Below, in pieces: positions 36,443-44,041 of a DNA stretch of 64,000 nt; within the stretch, counting starts at the first letter, position 1; the number at the start of each line of letters is the position of its first letter. The translations under genes and the position numbers were made by a program. The stretch comes from Paenarthrobacter aurescens (GTDB taxonomy: Bacteria; Actinomycetota; Actinomycetes; Actinomycetales; Micrococcaceae), in assembly GCF_041549525.1 (NCBI RefSeq), contig NZ_CP157456.1:744001-808000 (forward strand), written 5' to 3'. The notes beneath the pieces were generated by a model. It did no database searches and was not told where the DNA came from. It was given only the letters and a program-made list of their open reading frames with translations.

Positions 36443-36815
36443 CTGACTGCCGGTGGCGGGATCGACAGTGCCGGGCTTGAATGGCTTGGTGCCAGGCCGT
36501 ATGACCCGGCCACCCGGGGGTTCCTCTCCACCGACCCTCTCGTCCCCGTCCTCGGCGCGGGCTGGGACGGCAACCCGTACTCGTACGCCGGAAACAACCC
36601 CCTCAACACCACGGACCCCACCGGCCTGCGGCCCCTGAGCGACGCTGACCTGAAAGCCTACGACGGCTCCTCCCGCGGCGCGTTCGCCGCAGCAGGAGAC
36701 TGGTGGCACAAGAACAAGGAATATGTTGCCGGTGTTGCGATGGTGGCTGTCGGTGGTGCCCTCATGGCCAGCGGTGTTGGTGGGCCTGTTGGTTTGGCGT
36801 TGATCGGTGCGGGTG
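36443..36815 (+). repeat. Rhs direct repeat, copy 2
   Basis: Second copy of the segment at 34658-35030, identical over 36544-36815; earlier part diverged at several positions. The two copies could recombine and delete cassette 1. Confidence 0.85.
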
Positions 36816-36926
36816 GGTTCATGTGGAACGGCATTTCGCGATGAGTTCGAACGGCACGCCTCTCAAGGCCTACGCGACGAACTCAATAGCATGATCAATC
36901 GTGGAGAATTCAACATCCCTACGTGA
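36443..36926 (+). pseudogene. Orphan Rhs C-terminal cassette 2, frameshifted toxin remnant
   Basis: A second RHS core end (GGGIDSAGLEWLG, YDPATRGFLSTDP, YSYAGNNPLNTTDPTG) and the same linker. At 36815 the shared sequence stops and the frame ends at TGA 36842-36844. In the +1 frame from about 36822 there is a different polar, charged tail (FRDEFERHASQGLRDELNS, ending EFNIPT) that stops at 36924-36926, overlapping the next gene's GTG by 4 nt. That tail is therefore the true end of a toxin whose middle has been deleted, leaving it out of frame. Confidence 0.7.
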
Positions 36927-37234
36927 ACGCCGTGGAGACGATGGACGACGGCGGCTCGGACTGGCAGCGCGGCGGCGTCGGGCAGAGCCTTTGGTCGATC
37001 ATGGTGGTCGATCCGGATCTGTGCCAAAAGCTACCCGGCGCTGTACGGATCTGCATGGAGGCAGGGCAGCTGCAGGCGGCACTCCGTCTGGTGATCTGCT
37101 ACCAGTACCTGGCCGATGATCCGGTAGCCATCGTGGACGCGATGATGAAGGAGCACCCGACACTGGCGGAAGATGAGATGGCCGGATACCTCGTAGAACA
37201 TGTGCATGAGTGGGGACGGCTCGACGTCTACTGA
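36923..37234 (+). CDS. Candidate orphan immunity protein for cassette 2
   Basis: 103 residues, soluble, mostly helical and acidic (GAVRICMEAGQLQAALRLVI, HPTLAEDEMAGYLVEHVHEW). The GTG at 36923 overlaps the TGA of the toxin tail (GTGA); an ATG at 36941 is the alternative. The frame is intact although its toxin partner is broken, as expected if immunity is retained against neighbours carrying the toxin. No family recognised. Confidence 0.6.
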   Translation: MNAVETMDDGGSDWQRGGVGQSLWSIMVVDPDLCQKLPGAVRICMEAGQLQAALRLVICYQYLADDPVAIVDAMMKEHPTLAEDEMAGYLVEHVHEWGRLDVY

Positions 37235-37381
37235 ATGCCCAAACAGGCCTGCCTCTTGATGCCTCTCGGCCTGGCCGCGATAACCAAGGTGCGTGCCACA
37301 TGTCTGGCGCACGCTGACGCCGACAGCGTGCCCGTCCCCGCCATGGCGTCGCCACCGTGAGAGTTTGGCCGTTCGTCAATT

Positions 37382-37403
37382 CTTGTCAGATCCTTGTCAG
37401 ATC
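37382..37403. repeat. Tandem 11-bp duplication
   Basis: CTTGTCAGATC occurs twice without a gap in the otherwise featureless 37235-37421 stretch between the Rhs island and the tRNA. It may be a replication or integration scar. Confidence 0.5.
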
Positions 37404-37421
37404 GCCTCTCCGACAAAGCAA

Positions 37422-37464
37422 AAAGGCCCCGCCTCCCTTATAAACAAAGGGAAGCAGGGCCTTT
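37422..37464 (-). terminator. Terminator of the tRNA-Ser gene
   Basis: On the minus strand AAAGGCCCTGCTTCCCTT (37464-37447) pairs with 37439-37422, followed by a run of T. It begins 6 nt after the encoded CCA end of the tRNA. Confidence 0.8.
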
Positions 37465-37469
37465 CTCAT

Positions 37470-37559
37470 TGGCGGTGACGGTGGGATTTGAACCCACGTT
37501 GGCTTTTACACCAAACAACATTTCGAGTGTTGCACCTTCGGCCGCTCGGACACGTCACC
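37470..37559 (-). tRNA. tRNA-Ser (anticodon CGA)
   Basis: A 90-nt class II tRNA. Acceptor arms GGTGACG/CGTCACC pair fully, discriminator G, encoded CCA at 37472-37470. The anticodon loop CTCGAAA gives CGA (complement of 37523-37525) on a 5-bp stem CAACA/TGTTG. The long variable arm (GTGTAAAAGCCAAC region) is typical of serine tRNA, and the T loop is GTTCAAATC. A factor-independent terminator follows. Confidence 0.96.
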
Positions 37560-37696
37560 AACTGAAATAGGCTACCCGAGATTGGCCCGGTTCCCCAAAA
37601 CGAGCCCCTCTGCACCAACCCAAAAAGCAGGCGGCGGACCCATCAATCTACGCCAACTTCCGTCCACAGGTCCGCACCGATAGATTCGTAAGCATC

Positions 37697-38704
37697 ATGA
37701 CGATTTCGCAGGAACACGAACAAGAACACGAAGCCCGCGCCTACTGGGTCACCGAGAAGGGCGACGGTGAGCTGCGCTCCGAGACCATCGCCAAACCCCA
37801 AGAAGGCGAAGCCCTCGTCAGGACCCTGTACTCAGGTGTCAGCCGGGGCACGGAGCGCGTGGTCCACGAAGGCCGCGTCCCGGAACGCGTGGCTGACCTC
37901 ATGCAGGCCCCGCACCAGGAAGGCGACTTCCCGGGCCCGGTGAAGTACGGCTACCTGAGCGTCGGGGTAGTGGAAGAAGGACCAGATGAATGGCGGGGAA
38001 AGACTGTGTTCAGCCTCCATCCGCACCAGGACTTCTTTATCCTCCCCACCAGCCAGCTCACGGCAATCCCCGAGGACGTCCCGGCCAAACGCGCCGTTCT
38101 CACGGGCATCGTCGAAGTTGCCATCAACGCCCTCTGGGAAGCCGGACCGAGGCTGGGAGACCGTGTCGCCGTCGTCGGTGGTGGTTTGGTGGGTGGCGTC
38201 CTGGCGACGCTCCTGCGGAAGTATCCGCTGGGCCGACTGCAGCTGGTGGATGCGGATCCGGAGAAGCGGACGCTGGCAGAAACCATCAACGTCGACTTCG
38301 CCGAACCAGAGAATGCAAAAAGCGACAACGACATCGTCTTCCACTGTTCCGCCTCCAACGAGGGCCTCAAGCTGAGCCTGCAATTGGCGGGTGACGATTC
38401 GGACGTCATCGAGCTTTCGTGGTTCGCCGACAAGGAAGTCACCCTGCCACTCGGCGAGGACTTCCACGCCCGCAGGCTGAACATCCGTTCCAGCCAGGTG
38501 GGTGCGGTCGCCCTGCCCAGAAGGCATCGCCGGAGTAACGCCGAGCGCCTTGAACAGGCGGCACACGAGCTCAAGGACCCGCTGTTCGACACCTTCCTGA
38601 CCAGCGAATGCCAGTTCCAGAACTTGCCCACCACCCTCGTTAAATTGTTCGAACAGCCCGGCGGCTTCTGCCACGTGGTCGCCTACCCCACCCTGGAGGA
38701 TTAG
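37697..38704 (+). CDS. MDR-superfamily (zinc-type alcohol) dehydrogenase-like protein
   Basis: A 335-residue medium-chain dehydrogenase. The GroES-like N-terminal half contains LYSGVSRGTERVV, and the Rossmann domain begins VAVVGGGLVGGVLATLL. The usual catalytic cysteine after the first strand is replaced (SGVSRGTE), as in BchC-like MDR proteins, so it may be zinc-independent. The stop is 3 nt before the PTPS-like gene and the glycosyltransferase follows: a tight three-gene operon. The substrate is unknown; reduction or oxidation of a sugar- or pterin-linked intermediate is inferred. Confidence 0.8.
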   Translation: MTISQEHEQEHEARAYWVTEKGDGELRSETIAKPQEGEALVRTLYSGVSRGTERVVHEGRVPERVADLMQAPHQEGDFPGPVKYGYLSVGVVEEGPDEWRGKTVFSLHPHQDFFILPTSQLTAIPEDVPAKRAVLTGIVEVAINALWEAGPRLGDRVAVVGGGLVGGVLATLLRKYPLGRLQLVDADPEKRTLAETINVDFAEPENAKSDNDIVFHCSASNEGLKLSLQLAGDDSDVIELSWFADKEVTLPLGEDFHARRLNIRSSQVGAVALPRRHRRSNAERLEQAAHELKDPLFDTFLTSECQFQNLPTTLVKLFEQPGGFCHVVAYPTLED

Positions 38705-38707
38705 TAC

Positions 38708-39106
38708 ATGTTCAGCTTGACCGTCCGACGCCACTTCATGATTGCCCACAGCCTTCCCCGCGAAGCCTTCGGCCCGGCCCAAGGCCTGCACGGCGCCACG
38801 TTCGTGGCCGAGGTCACCTTCCGCCGCCCCAACGTCAACGACGACGCAATCGTCCTGGATATCGGTGCCGCCGGCGGCATCCTCGAGGAAGTACTCGCGG
38901 ACCTGAACTACAAGAACCTGGACGAACACCCCGCTTTCAAGGGCAAGCTCTCCACCACAGAGGCGCTGGCCAAGCACATCGCTGACGCCATGGCTGCCCA
39001 AATCCAGGACACAGCCGATGGCCCGGCCCTCACCGGCATTGACGTGGTCCTCCGCGAAAACCCCGACGCTTGGGCAGGCTACTCGCTGGAACTCCCGGTC
39101 AAGTAA
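38708..39106 (+). CDS. 6-pyruvoyl-tetrahydropterin synthase/QueD-like protein with altered active site
   Basis: A 132-residue T-fold protein of the PTPS/QueD family. Compared with E. coli QueD, the first two zinc histidines remain (MIAHSL and LHG). The third (HGH) is Ala in LHGATF, the catalytic Cys (KCGRLHG) is Ala in GPAQGLHG, and the Asp-His of LDHHYLN is replaced by LNYKNLD. It is unlikely to catalyse the standard reaction on dihydroneopterin triphosphate. It is embedded between an MDR dehydrogenase and a glycosyltransferase, suggesting a specialised pterin- or nucleoside-like pathway. Confidence 0.8.
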   Translation: MFSLTVRRHFMIAHSLPREAFGPAQGLHGATFVAEVTFRRPNVNDDAIVLDIGAAGGILEEVLADLNYKNLDEHPAFKGKLSTTEALAKHIADAMAAQIQDTADGPALTGIDVVLRENPDAWAGYSLELPVK

Positions 39107-39120
39107 ACCCGGTCAAGAAA

Positions 39121-40167
39121 GTGCGCATCCGCTTCCTGGTCCCGGGGAACGTCCGGCACGGCTCCGGCGGCAACAAGTACAACGCCAAGCTCGCCGAGCA
39201 CCTGACCGCCTTGGGCGTCACCGTTGAGACAGTAACGGTCGACGGCGACTGGCCGGTCGGCAGCCGCGCGGACAGGATCCGTTTTGGTGAAGCGCTCGAC
39301 GGCGGCACAACAGTAATTGCCGACGGACTGGTAGCCAGTGGGGCGCCGGAAGAGGTCGCCGGCGCCGCCGGTAAAGGAACCCAAGTGTGGATACTGTCCC
39401 ACATGGCCTTGGCGGACCATCCCGGGCTTGAGGCCAAGGCGTTGGCTGGCGCCACGGGAATCATCTGCCCGAGTGCCCATGCCGCCGCTGGGTTGGAGGC
39501 ACGCTACGGAAGCCTCAACGCGGTCATCGCCATTCCGGGCGCGGACAGTGCGGACATCGCTGCCGGCTCGGAGCCTCCGCACATTGTGGCTGTCGCGGCG
39601 TTGCTGCCCAACAAGTCCCAACTCGAACTAGTGGAAACCTTCGCAGGGATGCAGGACCTGGAATGGTCCGCAGCCCTCATCGGCTCGGAGAACGCTGACA
39701 CGAGCTATGCCGCGGAGGTGAGGGCCGCCGTCGAGCGTTACGGGCTTGAGAACCGCATCAGCGTCACAGGCGAGCTGACCGGTAAACCGCTGGAGGACCA
39801 GTGGCACAAGGCCGACCTCAGCGTTCTTCTCTCCCGATCAGAATCCTTCGGAATGGTGGTCACGGAGTCGTTGGCCCACGGCGTTCCTGCGATTGTCCGG
39901 CAGGGGACCGGGGCAGTTGAAGCGCTCGGTACCAAAGAAGCAGGTGCAGCGCTGGACCTCGCCACCGGAGAGGAACCAGCCAAAACCCTCCGCCGCTGGC
40001 TTACCGATCAAGGGCTGCAACAAAGCTGGCGCAACAACGCCCTCCAAGCCCGCCAAGACCTCCAAGGTTGGGACACCACGGCCGCCACCGTCCTGAAGGC
40101 CCTCCAAAGCCCGCCAAATCAGGGCAGCCGAACTAGCCCAGCCGGTGAGTGGCGAAGAAATCCCTGA
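39121..40167 (+). CDS. Family 4 (GT-B) glycosyltransferase
   Basis: About 348 residues from the GTG at 39121. The N-terminal Rossmann half opens RIRFLVPGNVRHGSGGNKYNA. The C-terminal nucleotide-sugar domain has LLPNKSQLELVETFAGM, ALIGSE, VTGELTGKPLEDQW and the donor motif LSRSESFGMVVTESLAHGVPAI (E-x7-E type). It transfers a sugar from an activated donor; the acceptor is unknown but probably is the product of the two preceding genes. Its 3' end overlaps the convergent tadA gene by 35 bp. Confidence 0.85.
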   Translation: MRIRFLVPGNVRHGSGGNKYNAKLAEHLTALGVTVETVTVDGDWPVGSRADRIRFGEALDGGTTVIADGLVASGAPEEVAGAAGKGTQVWILSHMALADHPGLEAKALAGATGIICPSAHAAAGLEARYGSLNAVIAIPGADSADIAAGSEPPHIVAVAALLPNKSQLELVETFAGMQDLEWSAALIGSENADTSYAAEVRAAVERYGLENRISVTGELTGKPLEDQWHKADLSVLLSRSESFGMVVTESLAHGVPAIVRQGTGAVEALGTKEAGAALDLATGEEPAKTLRRWLTDQGLQQSWRNNALQARQDLQGWDTTAATVLKALQSPPNQGSRTSPAGEWRRNP

Positions 40168-40645
40168 GCAAGGCTGCGCACTCGTCCTCCCGCACGCCCG
40201 CGTAAACCTCCACCCAGTGGTTGAGCCGGCGCTCGCGGAGGATATCGAACACGGAGCCCACGGCACCTGCCTTCTCATCCCACGCCCCAAACACAACTCG
40301 CGGAATCCTGGCCAGGACTATGGCTCCGGCACACATGGCGCACGGCTCCAGGGTGACCACCAAGGTGCAGTCCTCAAGGCGCCAACCGTCACCCGGGCCG
40401 CCCGCAGCCTGAGCGCGCTCCCGCAGAGAAGCGGCCGCCTGACGTATGGCCACCACCTCGGCATGGGCGGTGGGGTCCCCGTGCGCTTCGCGTTCGTTGC
40501 GCCCGGAACCCAGCACGCCGCCGTCGGGCCCCAAGACTACCGCGCCAATGGGGACGTCGTCAGTTTTCAACGCCAACCGGGCCTCGTCCAGGGCAAGGAC
40601 CATCCAGGCCAGGTGATCTGCGTGGTACGGCTCGGTGGCGCTCAT
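40133..40645 (-). CDS. tadA: tRNA(adenine-34) deaminase
   Basis: A 170-residue zinc deaminase that converts A34 of tRNA-Arg(ACG) to inosine. Zinc/catalytic motif: H61-A-E63, and P-C102-A-M-C105. A 15-residue glycine-rich insertion (AQAAGGPGDGWRLED) separates the motifs. Start ATG at 40645 follows a TATCAT -10 by 6 nt (leaderless). It is divergent from upp with a 22-bp gap. Confidence 0.93.
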   Translation of the reverse strand: MSATEPYHADHLAWMVLALDEARLALKTDDVPIGAVVLGPDGGVLGSGRNEREAHGDPTAHAEVVAIRQAAASLRERAQAAGGPGDGWRLEDCTLVVTLEPCAMCAGAIVLARIPRVVFGAWDEKAGAVGSVFDILRERRLNHWVEVYAGVREDECAALLRDFFATHRLG

Positions 40646-40667
40646 GTCTCAATGATAGTTTTGGGGG
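40646..40667. promoter_or_regulatory. Compact divergent leaderless promoters for tadA and upp with overlapping -10 boxes
   Basis: The complete gap is 22 bp. TATCAT for tadA (complement of 40652-40657) and TAGTTT for upp (40656-40661) overlap by 2 bp, each 6 nt from its own ATG. Both -35 regions must lie inside the opposite coding sequence. Confidence 0.55.
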
Positions 40668-41303
40668 ATGCGCACACTCGTCGTGGACCACCCGCTGGTC
40701 GCTCACAAGCTCACCGTTCTGCGGGATAAGAACACCCCTTCACCGGTCTTCCGGCAGCTCACTGAAGAACTCGTCACCCTCCTGGCCTATGAAGCCACCC
40801 GCGAGGTTAAGACGCAGCCAGTGGAAATCGAGACCCCCGTCACCACCACAATCGGCACGGCTTTCACCAAGCCCACCCCGTTGGTGGTCCCCATCCTGCG
40901 CGCGGGCCTTGGCATGCTTGAAGGCATGACCAAGCTGGTTCCCACCGCGGAGGTTGGCTTCCTGGGCATGGCCCGCGACGAAGAAACCCTGGACATCATC
41001 ACCTACGCCGAGCGCCTCCCCGAGGACCTCACCGGCCGCCAGATCTTCGTCCTGGACCCCATGCTCGCCACCGGCGGCACCCTGCGCGAGGCCATCAAGT
41101 TCCTCTTCAAGCGTGGTGCCTCGGACGTAACGTGCATCTGCCTGCTGGCCGCCCCGGAGGGATTGTCCAAGCTGGAGGAAGAACTCTCGGACGCCAACGT
41201 GAAGATCGTCCTGGCCTCCATTGACGAGAAACTCAACGAAAAGTCCTACATCGTGCCAGGCCTGGGCGACGCCGGTGACCGCCTCTACGGCGTAGCGGGT
41301 TAA
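40668..41303 (+). CDS. upp: Uracil phosphoribosyltransferase
   Basis: A 211-residue enzyme that salvages uracil by forming UMP from uracil and PRPP. The PRPP loop is [13 protein letters not shown], the flexible-loop region is [13 protein letters not shown], and the C-terminal uracil-binding [14 protein letters not shown] is intact. The ATG at 40668 directly follows a G-run that could act as a very close ribosome site, but the geometry fits leaderless expression better. Confidence 0.97.
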   Translation: MRTLVVDHPLVAHKLTVLRDKNTPSPVFRQLTEELVTLLAYEATREVKTQPVEIETPVTTTIGTAFTKPTPLVVPILRAGLGMLEGMTKLVPTAEVGFLGMARDEETLDIITYAERLPEDLTGRQIFVLDPMLATGGTLREAIKFLFKRGASDVTCICLLAAPEGLSKLEEELSDANVKIVLASIDEKLNEKSYIVPGLGDAGDRLYGVAG

Positions 41304-41336
41304 GAAAGCCCCCTACCGGTTTCTGATCCGTCCCGT

Positions 41337-41342
41337 TAGCCT
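41337..41342 (+). promoter_or_regulatory. -10 box of leaderless VOC gene
   Basis: TAGCCT is followed by 7 nt and ATG at 41350, in the 46-bp gap after upp. Confidence 0.4.
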
Positions 41343-41349
41343 GTGGCGC

Positions 41350-41727
41350 ATGGACTGGAAACTTGAACTGGTATTTGTCCCTGTCTCCGATGTGGACCGC
41401 GCGAAGGATTTCTACGTCAACAAGGTTGGTTTCAACGCCGATTTTGATGAACGTCCCACTGACGGCATCCGCTTTGTGCAACTGACACCTCCGGGTTCTG
41501 CGTGTTCCATCGCTATCGGCGAGGGCCTCACGGACGCTCCTCCAGGTTCGGCGCCCAACCTGCAAGTGGTGGTGTCGGACATCAACAAGGCCCACGAGCA
41601 CCTCAAGGCCAATGGTGTGGACGTCAGCGACGTTGACGTCCAGGACTGGGGCCACTTTGTCTACTTCGCCGATCCTGATGGCAACCAATGGGCGGTCCAG
41701 TACCTTCCGCAACGGCCCAACGGCTAA
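41350..41727 (+). CDS. VOC (glyoxalase/bleomycin-resistance-like) family protein
   Basis: A 125-residue single-module vicinal-oxygen-chelate protein: LELVFVPVSDVDRAKDFYVNKVGF at the start (metal-ligand strand) and VYFADPDGNQWAVQ at the end. Two beta-alpha-beta3 modules make one metal site in this fold. The usual first-strand His is here E/V-type (LVFVPV), so metal binding may be altered. Substrate unknown. Confidence 0.85.
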   Translation: MDWKLELVFVPVSDVDRAKDFYVNKVGFNADFDERPTDGIRFVQLTPPGSACSIAIGEGLTDAPPGSAPNLQVVVSDINKAHEHLKANGVDVSDVDVQDWGHFVYFADPDGNQWAVQYLPQRPNG

Positions 41728-41772
41728 GTCACACTCAGCACCACCGGCTTCAGGGTGCGGCAGGATGGAACC

Positions 41773-42492
41773 ATGAGCCATCCTGCCGAACCAGCCGCCC
41801 ACACCGAATCTGCCTCCCAACCATCAGTGCTGACCGTCCGTGCCGTCCTCTTTGACATGGACGGCACGCTGGTGGATTCAACGGCGATTGTTGAACAGGT
41901 GTGGCTCGAGTTCGCCGAGCGCTACGGCCTGGATTTCAGCGAAATTCTGCGCACTTCACACGGTGTCCAAGCCGGCGACACTGTCCGCCGGTACGCGCCG
42001 GCCGGCTCTGACATTGAAGCTCTCACCGCCGAGCTCGGTGAAATGGAACGATCCCGTACGGATGGCGTGATCGCCCTTCCCGGCGCCGAAGCCCTGTTGG
42101 CGGGTCTACCTGACGACGCCATTGCGTTGGTCACCTCCGCGGACCGGATTCTTGCGGAGATCCGTATGCAGGCGGCGGGGCTCACCATGCCCTCCACCGC
42201 GGTTACCGCTGAGTCCGTCACCCGCGGCAAGCCGCATCCGGAGGGTTACCTCAAGGCAGCCGCGCTGCTGGGAGCCGATCCGGCCGACGTCGTTGTTTTC
42301 GAAGACGCACCCGCAGGCATTGCTGCCGCCCGCGCGGCAGGGATGCGGACTGTGGTGGTGGGCGAGGCCGCTGCAGGGCACAACGCGGAGCTGGAGCAGG
42401 GCATGTGGCGGATCCCGGACTACTCGGCAGTGACGGTCACCGTTGTGAAGGATCACGACGGCGGGCACCTCCTCACGCTGAACCTACCGTGA
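41773..42492 (+). CDS. HAD-IA hydrolase, sugar-phosphatase-like
   Basis: A 239-residue HAD phosphatase. Motif I FDMDGTLVDS (nucleophile D28, acid D30), motif II VTSAD, motif III RGKPHPEGY with the conserved lysine, motif IV VVFEDAPAG. The small helical cap resembles DL-glycerol-3-phosphatase/2-deoxyglucose-6-phosphatase (GPP1/YfbT) types. AGGATGG before the ATG at 41773 sets the start. A hydrolytic role on a sugar or polyol phosphate is likely. Confidence 0.88.
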   Translation: MSHPAEPAAHTESASQPSVLTVRAVLFDMDGTLVDSTAIVEQVWLEFAERYGLDFSEILRTSHGVQAGDTVRRYAPAGSDIEALTAELGEMERSRTDGVIALPGAEALLAGLPDDAIALVTSADRILAEIRMQAAGLTMPSTAVTAESVTRGKPHPEGYLKAAALLGADPADVVVFEDAPAGIAAARAAGMRTVVVGEAAAGHNAELEQGMWRIPDYSAVTVTVVKDHDGGHLLTLNLP

Positions 42493-42541
42493 CGCTGAGC
42501 CAGCCGTAGCCGAACTACTTTTCCCAGCGATGAACCCGGCG

Positions 42542-42547
42542 TAGGCT
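42542..42547 (+). promoter_or_regulatory. -10 box of leaderless decarboxylase gene
   Basis: TAGGCT, 6 nt before ATG 42554; identical in sequence and spacing to the box of the GH76 gene. Confidence 0.5.
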
Positions 42548-42553
42548 GTGCGC

Positions 42554-43945
42554 ATGTCTGCGATGCCGGAGGCGTACGGTGCTGCATTGGAGCGGGCCAT
42601 GGTCCACGCCGGTGACTGGCTGTCGTCTGTGCCCACACGTTCTGTCCGCCCGTCTTCTGACGCCGATCAGGTAGCCAAGAGCATCCTGCAGCGCCTCCCG
42701 GATGAAGCCACTGATGCCGCCGAAGTAGTGGATGAGCTTGCGGCGCTGGCCGAGCCGGGCTTGATGGCGATTCAGTCCGGACGCTTCTTTGGATGGGTCA
42801 TGGGCGGAACCCTGCCCGCCGCCATGGCTGCCGATTGGCTTGTCTCCGCGTGGGACCAGAACAACGGGCTCCGATTCGCCACACCTTCCGCTGCTGCCAT
42901 TGAAGAATCTGCCGCCGCATGGCTGTTGGACCTTTTGCATCTGCCGGCCACGGCCGACGTTGGATTCACCACCGGCGCTACTACCGCCAACTTCGTGGGT
43001 CTGGCAGCGGGGCGGCAGTATTTGATGGACGAGGCCGGCTGGGATCTTGAAGCGTTGGGCCTCAGCGGAGCACCGCGGATCACGGTCTTCGCAGGCCGTG
43101 AAAGGCACGCCTCAGTGGATCTCGCCCTGCGGTACCTCGGCCTGGGTGCGTGTGTTCCGGTAGACGCCGATCACGAAGGCAGGATTCTTCCCGACGCCCT
43201 GGCCGAGGCCATGGATCAGCAAACCGGCCCATCCTTGGTAAGTCTGCAAGCGGGCAACCTCCATTCCGGGGCCTTTGATCCCATGAGGGAAGCCATAGCC
43301 GTGGCCCATGATCGGGGCGCTTGGGTGCACGTGGACGGCGCTTTTGGTTTGTGGGCCGCTGTCAGCCCAACGCTGCGGGGGCGACTGGCCGGCCTGGAGG
43401 ACGCTGATTCGTGGGCAACGGATGCGCATAAAACCCTGAACGTCCCTTACGACTGTGGCCTGGCCATTGTGGCCCGCCCCGAAGCCTTGCGGCGGGCTTT
43501 CAGCGTGCACACCAGTTACCTGATTGCCACTGATGCCGGGCCGGGGGACCCCTTTGAGAAGGTTCCCGAGATGTCCCGCCGTGCCCGCGGAATACCGGTG
43601 TGGGCCGCACTCAGGCAATTGGGCCGTGACGGAGTGATTGCCATGGTGGACCGCTTGGCTGCAAACGCACGCGCCCTGGCTGAAGGGCTGGCTGCGATTC
43701 CCGGCGTGGAAGTCCTCAATGATGTGGTGTTTACGCAGGTCTCGGTGAGCTTCGGCAGTGATGACCGCACGCACCGGGTAACCCAGCGGCTCATGGCCGA
43801 AGGGGCTGTGTGGATGTCCGGTTCGTCATGGCGCGGCCGGGAAATCCTCCGTATCTCCGTGAGCAACTGGACCACGGATGCCGGCGATGTTGCTGCGTCC
43901 ATCGCCGCAGTGCGTGGCGCGCTGGAGGCCGAACCGGAGGCGTAG
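42554..43945 (+). CDS. PLP-dependent group II decarboxylase-family protein
   Basis: About 463 residues, a fold-type I decarboxylase of the aromatic-L-amino-acid/glutamate decarboxylase group. The PLP lysine is K293 in TDAHKTLNVPYDCG, with TTGATTANFVGL (phosphate loop) and HVDGAFGLWA (Asp pairing with PLP nitrogen). It probably decarboxylates an amino acid to an amine, though some members act as aldehyde synthases; substrate unassigned. A near-perfect hairpin follows (43959-44028). Confidence 0.88.
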   Translation: MSAMPEAYGAALERAMVHAGDWLSSVPTRSVRPSSDADQVAKSILQRLPDEATDAAEVVDELAALAEPGLMAIQSGRFFGWVMGGTLPAAMAADWLVSAWDQNNGLRFATPSAAAIEESAAAWLLDLLHLPATADVGFTTGATTANFVGLAAGRQYLMDEAGWDLEALGLSGAPRITVFAGRERHASVDLALRYLGLGACVPVDADHEGRILPDALAEAMDQQTGPSLVSLQAGNLHSGAFDPMREAIAVAHDRGAWVHVDGAFGLWAAVSPTLRGRLAGLEDADSWATDAHKTLNVPYDCGLAIVARPEALRRAFSVHTSYLIATDAGPGDPFEKVPEMSRRARGIPVWAALRQLGRDGVIAMVDRLAANARALAEGLAAIPGVEVLNDVVFTQVSVSFGSDDRTHRVTQRLMAEGAVWMSGSSWRGREILRISVSNWTTDAGDVAASIAAVRGALEAEPEA

Positions 43946-43958
43946 CTGTGAAACGGCA

Positions 43959-44028
43959 AAAGCCGCGCCCGTTTCCGCTTTCCGCATCAGTGGGTACTGG
44001 GGCGGGCAGCGGCAACGGGCGCGGCTTT
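43959..44028. terminator. Bidirectional terminator between convergent genes
   Basis: AAAGCCGCGCCCGTTTCCGC (43959-43978) pairs with 44009-44028 with one mismatch. It is flanked by A and T runs on the two sides, so it can end transcription from both directions. Confidence 0.8.
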
Positions 44029-44041
44029 CAAACAGTCTGGT

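Noticed and set aside
37235..37421. Possible attachment site or integrase scar next to tRNA-Ser
   Set aside because: No duplicated 3' tRNA segment and no integrase gene; only an 11-bp tandem duplication is present.
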